Assembly: GCA_947259315.1 (NCBI GenBank)
Contig: CAMYLR010000006.1
Coordinates: forward strand, 9,655-73,654
Direction: 5' to 3'
Length of the DNA stretch: 64,000 nt
Origin: an uncultured Gemmatimonadales bacterium
GTDB lineage: Bacteria; Gemmatimonadota; Gemmatimonadetes; JACCXV01; JAHWKZ01
The position numbers and the translations under genes were made by a program. Of this stretch, positions 45,079 through 53,428 are shown in pieces. The notes under the pieces were generated by a model. That model was not told the origin of the DNA. It did not search any database and saw only the letters and a program-made list of their open reading frames with translations. Every line of letters starts with the position of its first letter. Positions within the stretch are counted from its first letter, which is position 1.

Positions 45079-46350
45079 TTATCCTTCCAGATCCACCCAA
45101 CGAATGAGGTCGGCGAGCGTCGGTCGACCATCCCGTCGCCAACTGAGCGGCGGTCGCTGCATTGCGCCAAGGAGCGAAATGCGCTCGACGCCGGCCATCG
45201 ACAGCGGCCCGACGACGTCCCCAAACCGCTGGTCGGGAGCCGCGACTCCAACGGTGGCGATCGATCCCTTGCACCCGGCACATAAGCGAATCGACTGATC
45301 CACACCGTCGACGGGTACCAGCGCAAGAAACCGCGGCACGGGAGGCACCGACGGCGCTTCCGACTGGCCGCGCGCGACTACCGTCCACGGAGCATCGAGA
45401 TCGCCTGACCACCGGCTGGCAAGCCCAGCCGATGTCTCGACATCCATGAGCGATCGCCATTCGCCGAATGCCGCCCGCTCGCTGGTGCTCGCCTCGCGTC
45501 GTGGAGGGGACGGCCAGCGGTCGATGCAAGCTCCCAGCAGCGGCTCGACGAGCGGCGCCAGCTCGTCGGAGGAGCCCTCGACGAACGCGGTTACCGGAGA
45601 GAGACACCCCATCTGACCCGCAAACGCTGTGTCTTTTGCCAGCGCATCGATGACCCGACCCCGATTCTCTGTCAATGCCTCGCGCGTGACCAGAGCGACC
45701 GACAGCCGTGGACCGTGAACGATCACGCTGGTACCCGGATTGACGCTCGATCGCAATCGCCGCACCGTGTCCTCGCGACCGGTCGCGATCACTGTGGTAG
45801 CGGCACTGAGGACCGACTCTCGTCCATCGGGTGAATCTGGCCAGGCGGAAACCACCACTGCCGCACCGAGATCGGAGTCGTCATCCCCAATGGACGCCGC
45901 GAATCGCGCTGTCAGGTCATCGGTCTCAGACGCTGGCTTGAGCCACACCGGCGCCTTGACCAGTAGGGCTGAGATAATATCGGTGATCGGAGTGGTTGGG
46001 ACGCCATGCGCCGCCACCGCCACTACCAACTCCGGCCCGACCGCGAGCCGCGAGCTTGAACCGTTTGCCACGAACCCGTCCAGAACCCCCGTGCTACCAA
46101 GCTCTCCACTTACCCAACCTTCGAGGGAGTCACGAGTCCAGCCGCTGAACGCAGCGTCCAGCACCTCGACGATCGACGGCCTCGGCACCTGGTAGTGCGC
46201 CGCCAACGCTTCGATCGCCGCACGCCGCACTGACCAATCATCGTCGCGCCATTTGGCACACACAGTTGCCAAGCCGTCTATGATCTCACTGGTCGGCCGT
46301 GTCTTGAGACGCTGACCGGCATCGACAAGACCAACCACTCGCTCGTCCAT
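45079..46350 (-). CDS. LuxC-like acyl-CoA/acyl-protein reductase
   Basis: 423 residues from the ATG at 46350, with GAGGGG upstream. It resembles the LuxC acyl-reductase family of the aldehyde-dehydrogenase fold: VAVAAHGVPTTPITDIISAL, KAPVWLKPASETDDLTARF and a candidate catalytic Cys in FAGQMGCLSPV. LuxC reduces a fatty acyl group held on an acyl-protein synthetase to aldehyde with NADPH. Its neighbour 8 bases upstream is LuxE-like, which strongly supports the pairing. No luciferase luxAB or luxD is in the window. The aldehyde's use is unknown. Confidence 0.8.
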   Translation of the reverse strand: MDERVVGLVDAGQRLKTRPTSEIIDGLATVCAKWRDDDWSVRRAAIEALAAHYQVPRPSIVEVLDAAFSGWTRDSLEGWVSGELGSTGVLDGFVANGSSSRLAVGPELVVAVAAHGVPTTPITDIISALLVKAPVWLKPASETDDLTARFAASIGDDDSDLGAAVVVSAWPDSPDGRESVLSAATTVIATGREDTVRRLRSSVNPGTSVIVHGPRLSVALVTREALTENRGRVIDALAKDTAFAGQMGCLSPVTAFVEGSSDELAPLVEPLLGACIDRWPSPPRREASTSERAAFGEWRSLMDVETSAGLASRWSGDLDAPWTVVARGQSEAPSVPPVPRFLALVPVDGVDQSIRLCAGCKGSIATVGVAAPDQRFGDVVGPLSMAGVERISLLGAMQRPPLSWRRDGRPTLADLIRWVDLEG

Positions 46351-46358
46351 CGCGCCCC

Positions 46359-47516
46359 TCACCCCTGCTCGAGCCACAGCTCGGCCGCCAGCGAGCACCC
46401 ACGAGCCTCGGCGCTGGGCTCGCGTCCGCGCAGCAAGACGCCGCCATCGGCAGTGCGCTCGCCCACGTCGCTCGTCTGCACGCCAACCGCACTGGCGCGG
46501 TTGGCGAGATCGAAGTGCACCAGTGCTCCGACCCTGCCGGGCTCTAGCTCGGCTCCGGTCTCAGAGTCCATGACCATTACCCGCGCCCACGGGGGAACGC
46601 GAAACCCCACTCGAGGACGATCGCGGTCCCCGACAGCCTCCGTTCGCAGCCGCTCGTCGTAATACTGAGTCGATAACTCGGTCATCCCATACTCTTCCAC
46701 CTGGTAGTCCATGGGCACACCGAGCCGGGCTGTGATCGAGCTCCCGATCGCGTGGGGATCGGTTTCCCGAAGCGCACCTTTGAACCCTCCGGTAACCATC
46801 GTACGGCTGCACGCAGGTAGCTGGTGCACGTGTGAACCGAGCGCCGCCAACGCGTTGTGGAACGCCAACGCGGTACCGGCGACCAAAACCGGCTCGCCTT
46901 TCTCCTCGGCGTCGTCGAGCGCGGCGATCAGCTCCTCCAACCGCAAGCCACCCGACGGCGATCCTGACAAGAAGAAAGCGCTCCCCAGATCGCCGAACAC
47001 CTCTCGGTAGACCGCGAACATGTGGACCAGCGAGGAGTCGGGAGCTTCGGCCGGTGAAGGCGATAGGAACAAACACCGGATTCGCTCCCGATCCGGAAAC
47101 AGAAAGCGCCGCGCGGAGGAAATGATCGCTGCGTTGTACAGCGCTAAGGTGTCAAACCGATGCACGCCGGGCGTGCGTTGGACAGTCCCAGAAGTGCGGA
47201 AAGCGGCCGCCTCGCGCTGTTCCGGAAAGGTAGCCCATCGTCCGACCTTGAACGCCCCGGTTGGCACCGGCGGAATCTGCTTCCAATCCGCGACATCACG
47301 CGGCGCGCTGACACCGCGCAGCGCACAGAACTGACGGTAAACAGGATTGAAGCGAAACTGATGCGCGAAAATATCCCGCGCCAACTGATCGAACCCAGAC
47401 GCGTCGATCGGGTCCAGCCAACCGCTTCCGACCGCATGCAGGATCTCGGCGTCGAGCCGCTCGGCCTCTTCCTGGCGAGCCTTCTCGCGCGGCGAGAGCG
47501 CGGCCGCGCGGGTCAC
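46359..47516 (-). CDS. LuxE-like acyl-protein synthetase
   Basis: 385 residues, in line with LuxE (~370) and with the adenylating-enzyme superfamily. Features: FRFNPVYRQFCALRGV, DVADWKQIPPVPTGAFKVGR, AAFRTSGTVQRTPGVHRFD (phosphate-binding loop), YQVEEYGMTELSTQYYDERL and LVHFDLANRASAVGVQTSDVG. LuxE activates a fatty acid and carries it as a thioester for LuxC. The GTG start is one base after the queE stop. The substrate is unknown. Confidence 0.85.
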   Translation of the reverse strand: MTRAAALSPREKARQEEAERLDAEILHAVGSGWLDPIDASGFDQLARDIFAHQFRFNPVYRQFCALRGVSAPRDVADWKQIPPVPTGAFKVGRWATFPEQREAAAFRTSGTVQRTPGVHRFDTLALYNAAIISSARRFLFPDRERIRCLFLSPSPAEAPDSSLVHMFAVYREVFGDLGSAFFLSGSPSGGLRLEELIAALDDAEEKGEPVLVAGTALAFHNALAALGSHVHQLPACSRTMVTGGFKGALRETDPHAIGSSITARLGVPMDYQVEEYGMTELSTQYYDERLRTEAVGDRDRPRVGFRVPPWARVMVMDSETGAELEPGRVGALVHFDLANRASAVGVQTSDVGERTADGGVLLRGREPSAEARGCSLAAELWLEQG

Positions 47517-47517
47517 G

Positions 47518-48159
47518 CTAGACCCCCCGCGCCGACGGCGACCAGATCAACTTGTGGATCTGCAGTTGAACGCGCACCCCCAAGCCGTCGGCGAGCACCC
47601 ATTCGGAAAGCAAACGCGGATCGAGCTCGTCATGCGACGGCGACAACAAGACTGAGTGTCGCGCAGTCAGGTCGTGCTCGCCGATCACGCCGCGTGCCCA
47701 CTCGTAGTCAGCGCGATCACACACCACGAACTTGATCTCGTCGTCCCTGTCTAGATGCTGCAAGTTCTGCCAACGGTTGCTTGCGACCATCCCGCTACCC
47801 GGGGTCTTGAGGTCCATGATAATCCTGACCCCGTCGGGAACACCCTCGACAGGCCACGCCCCACTCGTCTCGAGCAACACCTCATAGCCTTCTTCCAGCA
47901 GTCGCTTTAGGAGCTGCGTCGTCTCGCGCTGAATCAACGGCTCGCCACCGGTCACCTCAACCAACCGGCAACGATAGGCAGCGATCTCTCCCAGGATCTC
48001 ATCGATCGAGCGTTCCGACCCGCGATAGAAGGCATACTCGGTATCACAGTAGGTGCAGCGAAGATTGCAGTAGGTGAGGCGCACGAACACACAGGGACGG
48101 CCGGCGTGGGTGGATTCGCCCTGAATGGAATAGAAGATCTCGTTGACCTTTAGCGCCAC
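47518..48159 (-). CDS. queE: 7-carboxy-7-deazaguanine synthase
   Basis: 213-residue radical-SAM enzyme with the short QueE layout. The cluster motif is CNLRCTYCDTEYAFY (CxxxCxxC). Other parts are MALKVNEIFYSIQGEST, VEVTGGEPLIQRETTQLL and IIMDLKTPGSGM. It makes CDG, the precursor of preQ0 and queuosine. It starts with GTG. queG at 27 kb belongs to the same pathway. Its link with the LuxE/LuxC pair one base downstream is not explained by known biochemistry. Confidence 0.93.
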   Translation of the reverse strand: MALKVNEIFYSIQGESTHAGRPCVFVRLTYCNLRCTYCDTEYAFYRGSERSIDEILGEIAAYRCRLVEVTGGEPLIQRETTQLLKRLLEEGYEVLLETSGAWPVEGVPDGVRIIMDLKTPGSGMVASNRWQNLQHLDRDDEIKFVVCDRADYEWARGVIGEHDLTARHSVLLSPSHDELDPRLLSEWVLADGLGVRVQLQIHKLIWSPSARGV

Positions 48160-48207
48160 GCGTGAAATCTATCGGTCGTCCGAGACGACAACCATATGGC
48201 GCCGCCC

Positions 48208-49581
48208 TCAGTCGAGAAACTCGAACCGGTATCGTTTTAGAACCCGTTTGGCCACCATCCGACCCAGCGTGAACGCGCGATGGACGGCCCGGGGGCTAAA
48301 CTCCAGCGGATCGAGCGTCCGCAGGATGTGATTCTCGGCGGCCACGTCGGGGTCGGGCGTGATTCGGATCCGCGTGTTGTCGATCCGTGCGACTTCGTGA
48401 AACGCGGTGCGTAGCTGATCGAGAGCATCCGGGCCGCATCCGGATCTTTCCAGCAGATCGCGAGCGGTTTCGTACAGCCGTCGGAAATCGCGGTGCATCC
48501 GGACGACGTTTTCCTGCTTTGAATCTCGACTGTGCGCCGACTTTTGATAATGCATGTCGCCGTATCCACGTTCCGAGAGCGAGCCCAACCCATGGAGGTA
48601 CTTGTACGGAGCACTTATGGAGGAGACGATGACCAAATCGGCACCCGAATCCTCGGCGACGTCGGTAGTAAACGGGTTACGGTCTTCGCCATCCTCAACC
48701 ACGACCCGATAGTGACCGAGCCGATAGGGACTCCCCGATTCGTCGACGAACCGTATCGGCGCGTAGAAAGGAAACGTAGCCATCGATCCAACCGCGGCGG
48801 TCGCCATCGGCACACCCCGAATCGAGATGCTGGTTAGGCGTCGCCAAGGCTGAGCGACGAGCGGAGCGAGAACGGGGTGGTCCCGCGAGACGCCGGCGGC
48901 CACAAACTCATCGACGATCTTGTGACCTTCGGAGCCGAGAATCCGATGAATCGCCTCGGATCCCACCGGCTCATCGCGGAAGAGTTGCAGGATCGGTGAC
49001 TCGCGCTCGCCGCTGACAAACGTAACCGGATGGTTCAAGTCGACGCCCAGGATCGCCGCCTCCGAACGCAGATCCTGCCACGATCGACCGCCGAGAATCC
49101 CTTGCCCTAGGTAACGCTCGATCGAATCGAGCTTCCAGAGTGGAAACAACGTGTTCAGCGTCGATTCAGCGGCCCATGCTCTCCATGTGCGGCGATTCCT
49201 CCACGAGGGTCGTGGTCCCTCGCGGGCCCATTCCAACGTCTTGTGCAGCAGCCCGTCCCCCTGCCCCAGGTACTTCGCCTCAAACGGGTCAAAGCGAGCC
49301 TCCCCAGCCTCGATCGCCCCGATTAGGTCGTCGCGGGTCGCACCGGAGCAGGCGGCAACTACGAAGAAGGCCCCGGCCGAGGAGCCGACGACGAGGTCGA
49401 ACCCCGGCGGGCCCGTCTGGCGTGGCTCATCGGGTCCGCGAAACCCCGACCGCAGCACGAATCCACGCTCCTGGAGCACCTCGAGCACGCCAAAGTGGTA
49501 GGCTACCGCGGGAACAAAGCCACCCAGGAACTTGGCCGCGATCCGACGTGGTGTGCCCACCTTGATCGGCTCGAACGTCAC
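48208..49581 (-). CDS. Patatin-like phospholipase
   Basis: 457 residues. The oxyanion/start region FLGGFVPAVAYHFGVLEVL is followed by the nucleophile elbow VVGSSAGAFFVVAA (GxSxG) and the catalytic Asp in RVVVEDGEDRNPF (DG). About 170 residues lie after the domain. No signal peptide is seen. It is probably a cytoplasmic or membrane-associated lipid acyl-hydrolase. It starts with GTG, divergent from the methyltransferase-like lipoprotein. Confidence 0.85.
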   Translation of the reverse strand: MTFEPIKVGTPRRIAAKFLGGFVPAVAYHFGVLEVLQERGFVLRSGFRGPDEPRQTGPPGFDLVVGSSAGAFFVVAACSGATRDDLIGAIEAGEARFDPFEAKYLGQGDGLLHKTLEWAREGPRPSWRNRRTWRAWAAESTLNTLFPLWKLDSIERYLGQGILGGRSWQDLRSEAAILGVDLNHPVTFVSGERESPILQLFRDEPVGSEAIHRILGSEGHKIVDEFVAAGVSRDHPVLAPLVAQPWRRLTSISIRGVPMATAAVGSMATFPFYAPIRFVDESGSPYRLGHYRVVVEDGEDRNPFTTDVAEDSGADLVIVSSISAPYKYLHGLGSLSERGYGDMHYQKSAHSRDSKQENVVRMHRDFRRLYETARDLLERSGCGPDALDQLRTAFHEVARIDNTRIRITPDPDVAAENHILRTLDPLEFSPRAVHRAFTLGRMVAKRVLKRYRFEFLD

Positions 49582-49622
49582 CCGCGTGTGACCCCCGTCG
49601 CCAAGCGTGTTACGTTGTTTTG

Positions 49623-50411
49623 ATGATGCGCCATCGATATCTCCTGATCGTATTGTGTCTCACCTTCGTGCTCGGCGCGTGTCAACGCGAAGCACCGGTC
49701 GAAGATACCACTGCGGATCCAGACTCCGCTGCGATGTCGGACTCATCAGCGGCCGATCGTATTCACGACGATGAAATCCCGGGCCGCGCCGGCGAGTTGG
49801 CCCGCGACGCCGGTTCGAAGCCTCAAGAAGTCATGGATTTCATGGGAATCAACAGGGGCGATGTCGTAGCTGACATCCTCGCCGGCGGTGGGTACTACAC
49901 CTATTTGTTGAGGGAGCGAGTCGGACCGACCGGCCAGGTATTTGCACAAGGGTACAGCCCCGCATTAGCGGCGCGAGTGGACCGTGGTGACTTGGCCCAA
50001 GCCGGTAACATCATGCTGATCGACTCGCTGAGCCAGCTGCCTGACGGGGCGCTGGACGCGGTGTTCATCGTGCGAGCGTTTCACCTGTTCCCTGATCCGG
50101 ACACGGCCTTGGGCCACATGCTGCGCGCGCTGAAGCCCGGCGGCGAGGTGGGGGTGATCGAAGTGCGGCTCGGTCAGGAGCATGGACACGACATGCAAAC
50201 ACATCGCATGGGCGAGCAAACAGTGATCGAAGCGTTTCAGTCGGCGGGGTTCCAGTTCATATCCAACAGCACGATCCTGCGTAACCCATCGGATGACCAT
50301 ACTGAGTTTTGGGAGGGTCGGCGGCACCTCACCGACCGGATGCTCCTCAAGTTCGGCCGGCCAGGGGAACCAGCCCCTGCTACCCCACCCACCGCGTCAG
50401 CGGGTCCTTAG
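49623..50411 (+). CDS. Methyltransferase-like lipoprotein
   Basis: About 262 residues from the ATG at 49623 (another ATG follows; TTG precedes). A lipoprotein signal ends LTFVLGAC, then an Asp/Ser-rich linker. The rest is a class I SAM-methyltransferase fold: VADILAGGGYYTYLL in place of motif I, DAVFIVRAFHLFPDPDTAL and LKPGGEVGVIEVRLGQEHG. SAM is not expected outside the cytoplasm, so either the protein binds another ligand or its catalysis is lost. Proteins of this design exist in other bacteria, but the function is unknown to me. Confidence 0.75.
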   Translation: MMRHRYLLIVLCLTFVLGACQREAPVEDTTADPDSAAMSDSSAADRIHDDEIPGRAGELARDAGSKPQEVMDFMGINRGDVVADILAGGGYYTYLLRERVGPTGQVFAQGYSPALAARVDRGDLAQAGNIMLIDSLSQLPDGALDAVFIVRAFHLFPDPDTALGHMLRALKPGGEVGVIEVRLGQEHGHDMQTHRMGEQTVIEAFQSAGFQFISNSTILRNPSDDHTEFWEGRRHLTDRMLLKFGRPGEPAPATPPTASAGP

Positions 50412-50412
50412 C

Positions 50413-51303
50413 TCAACTCTCATCGTCGAGGATCTCTTCGATCTCGACCGCGTGCCGGCTGACAAATGCGCCGTAGTAGTTGACGTGAGGCTCGATCAGA
50501 GGCTCGTCGCGGGTCCGTCGAGCGGCGTTCTCACTGGCCAACCGACGAGCGCGGACTGTGGGGGCACCGAGGTGGTAGAGCGTCGCCAGCACGCCTGGAC
50601 TGGTCGAAATATCCATGCCGACATCCCCGTAGGCGCGCTGTGCCTCCGCCAGCAGGGCAGCCGCGTACTCGAGGTTGCCAGGCGTAGAGGTCACCGCCTC
50701 TAGAACGTCCTTGGCTCCGCGTTGGGGTCGATCCAGTTGCTTGGCGATCATCGGTTCGTACTGAACAGCGAGCCGAAACGAAACTTGGGCTGGGCCAAGA
50801 GTCCAGAGGTACGGGTTGCGCACCACGCCGCCCCTCCGGCCGTCCATCTCCCCACTTCGAAAAGCGGCTTCTTGATCATTGACCCACCGTTCGAGATCCT
50901 GCTCACGCAGTGACCCGAAAATGGCGCCGAAGAGCTCCTCACCGATCGCATCAACACGACCCACCAGCAATGTCTTTTCGGCCGCTACGATGCCCCCCAA
51001 CGCGACCGGTGGGATGTCAAACAAGTCGGCGATCCGAAGAATGACCGCCCGCTCATCCTCGAGCCAAGCCCGAGCGCCATCTGAGAGTGGTGTGTCGGCG
51101 CGACGCCGATCGTCTTCAGACAGCAAGTCCCAGCCTGGCGCCGGGCTCACGACGACCGATGTTCCCGCGTCTTCTGAGAGGTCCGATGTCACTGGCTCAA
51201 AACCGGACGACGCGTTCCGATCCGGCCACCACCGCCAAAGCGACAGACCGACGACGACTAGCACCAAGAACAACGACCACCTGCGACCGACCGGGAGACT
51301 CAA
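50413..51303 (-). CDS. Membrane-anchored lysozyme-like (lytic-transglycosylase-like) protein
   Basis: 296 residues with an N-terminal membrane helix (SLFLVLVVVGLSLWRWW). Downstream segments resemble the SLT/lysozyme fold: IADLFDIPPVALGGIVAAEK (Glu as candidate acid), YLWTLGPAQVSFRLA (like GLMQ) and GVLATLYHLGAP (like the AYNAG motif). A DUF1402-type assignment is also possible. It would act on peptidoglycan in the periplasm. The start is TTG overlapping the nfo stop as TTGA; no upstream ATG is free of nfo. Confidence 0.6.
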   Translation of the reverse strand: MSLPVGRRWSLFLVLVVVGLSLWRWWPDRNASSGFEPVTSDLSEDAGTSVVVSPAPGWDLLSEDDRRRADTPLSDGARAWLEDERAVILRIADLFDIPPVALGGIVAAEKTLLVGRVDAIGEELFGAIFGSLREQDLERWVNDQEAAFRSGEMDGRRGGVVRNPYLWTLGPAQVSFRLAVQYEPMIAKQLDRPQRGAKDVLEAVTSTPGNLEYAAALLAEAQRAYGDVGMDISTSPGVLATLYHLGAPTVRARRLASENAARRTRDEPLIEPHVNYYGAFVSRHAVEIEEILDDES

Positions 51304-52166
51304 CGGTTGCTTGCCAGTTGTCTCAGACGGGTCAGGTTTCGCTTGTCCATGACATCGTCTTTGGGGGTTTCGATGACCTTGGCTACGGACGAGAAACGAC
51401 GATCTCGCATAATCGTCTTGAAACCCGTCTCGCCGATCTCCCCCTCGCCGATATGGGCGTGCCGATCGACCCGGCTTCCCAACGGTTTGATTGAATCGTT
51501 GAGGTGCAGAACGCGCAAGTTCTCCAAACCGAGGATGGCATCGAACTCAGCCAGCGTCTTCTTGCATCCCGCAGCAGTCGAGATGTCGTACCCGGCAGCG
51601 AACACGTGGCACGTATCGAGGCAAATCCCCAGCCGGGAAACGTCCTCCACTCCTTCCACGATCCGCGCCAGCTGCTCGAACCGGTAGCCAACGTTCGCCC
51701 CCTGACCCGCGGTCGTCTCGAGTAATACTCGTGTGGTGTCGCCCTCGATACGATCGAATATCTCATTGAGTGAGGCGGCGACCCGATCGAGCACCGCCTG
51801 CTCGTCGGGATCGTTGTCTCCCACGGGATGCATGACCAGAAACTGCAAACCGAGTCGCTGACACGTCTCGAGCTCATTGGCAAACGCCTGGCGTGATTTC
51901 TTGAGAATCGTCTTATCGCGAGTTCCCAAACGCGTCAGATAGATGTCATGCGCCACGCACACCTCGCAGCCGGAATCTGACCACGCCGATCGAAAACGTT
52001 CGACGTCGTCGTCTGATAGCTCTCGCCCGCGCCACTGTCTGGGGCTCGACGTGAAGATCTGGATCGCCGTACAGTCGAGCGCGTCTCCGCGTTCGAATGC
52101 AGTATGAAGACCGCCTGCCGTTGACATGTGTGCCCCAAGCAACATTGCGGTCAACGTAGAGGCCAT
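51300..52166 (-). CDS. nfo: Endonuclease IV (AP endonuclease)
   Basis: 288 residues of the TIM-barrel AP endonuclease family. Metal-site motifs are LGAHMSTAGGLH, CVAHDIYLTRLGTRDK, LLETTAGQGANVGYRF, CLDTCHVFAAGYD and HLNDSIKPLGSRVDRHAHIG. It cuts abasic sites in base-excision repair. Met8 (52145) aligns better with known N-termini than the upstream ATG at 52166. It is divergent from the permease pair. Confidence 0.95.
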   Translation of the reverse strand: MASTLTAMLLGAHMSTAGGLHTAFERGDALDCTAIQIFTSSPRQWRGRELSDDDVERFRSAWSDSGCEVCVAHDIYLTRLGTRDKTILKKSRQAFANELETCQRLGLQFLVMHPVGDNDPDEQAVLDRVAASLNEIFDRIEGDTTRVLLETTAGQGANVGYRFEQLARIVEGVEDVSRLGICLDTCHVFAAGYDISTAAGCKKTLAEFDAILGLENLRVLHLNDSIKPLGSRVDRHAHIGEGEIGETGFKTIMRDRRFSSVAKVIETPKDDVMDKRNLTRLRQLASNR

Positions 52167-52204
52167 GGTTGGCTCGGCGCCACCCGCTATTTAGTCTTAC
52201 TCCC

Positions 52205-53428
52205 ATGAATGGATGGGAGTCCATCGTCTCGGCGTTCATGTCGCTACGCGCTCACAAGTTGCGTTCGTTCCTGACGTTGCTTGGAATCATTGTCGCAGTG
52301 ACTTCGATCATCGCAGTCGTAACGGTGATAAACGGCCTCAACTCAAAGGTGACTGACCTGGTTACCGGCCGTGGTGCGGATGTGTTCATTCTCGATCGAA
52401 TGGGCACCAGCGACGTCTTCGACTGGCGCTCGATCATCGAGGCCCAGCGGCGGCCGGAGCTGACCAACGAGGACGCACTGGCGTTGAGCGAGCAAGGCGA
52501 GAACCTCTTGTACGTCGCCGCCGATGTGTACCGCCGGGACAAGATCTGGGGCGGTAATCGCTCGGTCGATGACATGATGGTCCGGGGGGTCGGCACGGAG
52601 TTTCCGTTCTTGTCGACGTTCGAGATCGAGCGGGGCCGGCATCTGGCGCCGCTGGAGATCGACCGATCACGTCCCGTGGTCGTGATCGGCCACGAAGTGG
52701 CCGAAGAGCTCTTCCCCACGAGTGACCCGATCGATGACACGATCCGCGTGCGAGGCCGTCACTTCACGGTGGTCGGGATCGCCAAGCCCCAGGGTACCGT
52801 CTTTGGGGCCACACAGGACGACTTTATCGTCATCCCGCTCAGCAGCTGGCAGAAGATCTACGACCGACGAGCCAGCGTCAGCATCTCGATCAAGGCCGCC
52901 GACCCTGACAATGTTCAAGCCGCGATCGATGAGACCCGGATGCTCATGCGGGTGCGACATCGACTCCGCCCAGCCCAGCCCGACGACTTTGGCTTTATCA
53001 CGACTCAGGAGTTCCTCGAGCTCTACGACAAGGTGACCACCGGGGTCTACTCGGCGCTCGTCGGATTGGTGGCGATCTCTCTCTTGGTCGGTGGTATCGT
53101 GGTCATGAACATCATGCTTGTCGCCGTCACTGAGCGCACTCGCGAGATCGGCATCCGCAAGGCGCTCGGTGCCCGCCGACGCGACGTATTGCGCCAGTTC
53201 TTGGTGGAAGCGGTTATCCTGGCCGCGCTCGGCGGGGTGATCGGCGTCGGGCTCGGGTTCGCGATCGCGGTCACGATCTCGAAGGTCACACCGCTTCCCT
53301 ACTCCCTGACTTGGTGGTCGATCGCACTCGGGATCGGGCTGGCTTCGATCGTCGGTATCGCGTTTGGCATCTACCCCGCAGCCAAAGCAGCCCGGCTCGA
53401 CCCGATCGTCGCCCTGAGATACGAATAG
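52205..53428 (+). CDS. MacB/FtsX-type ABC transporter permease, first of a pair
   Basis: 407 residues from the ATG at 52205. One N-terminal helix (SFLTLLGIIVAVTSIIAVV), a large periplasmic MacB-PCD region, and three C-terminal helices with the FtsX motif GGIVVMNIMLVAVTERTREI and GIRKALGARRRDVLRQFLVE. No ATPase domain is fused, and none lies next to it. It is followed without a gap by a paralogue. The export substrate is unknown. Confidence 0.9.
   Translation: MNGWESIVSAFMSLRAHKLRSFLTLLGIIVAVTSIIAVVTVINGLNSKVTDLVTGRGADVFILDRMGTSDVFDWRSIIEAQRRPELTNEDALALSEQGENLLYVAADVYRRDKIWGGNRSVDDMMVRGVGTEFPFLSTFEIERGRHLAPLEIDRSRPVVVIGHEVAEELFPTSDPIDDTIRVRGRHFTVVGIAKPQGTVFGATQDDFIVIPLSSWQKIYDRRASVSISIKAADPDNVQAAIDETRMLMRVRHRLRPAQPDDFGFITTQEFLELYDKVTTGVYSALVGLVAISLLVGGIVVMNIMLVAVTERTREIGIRKALGARRRDVLRQFLVEAVILAALGGVIGVGLGFAIAVTISKVTPLPYSLTWWSIALGIGLASIVGIAFGIYPAAKAARLDPIVALRYE

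Noticed and set aside
45079-47516. Bioluminescence (lux) operon
   Set aside because: Only LuxC- and LuxE-like genes occur; luxA, luxB and luxD are absent.
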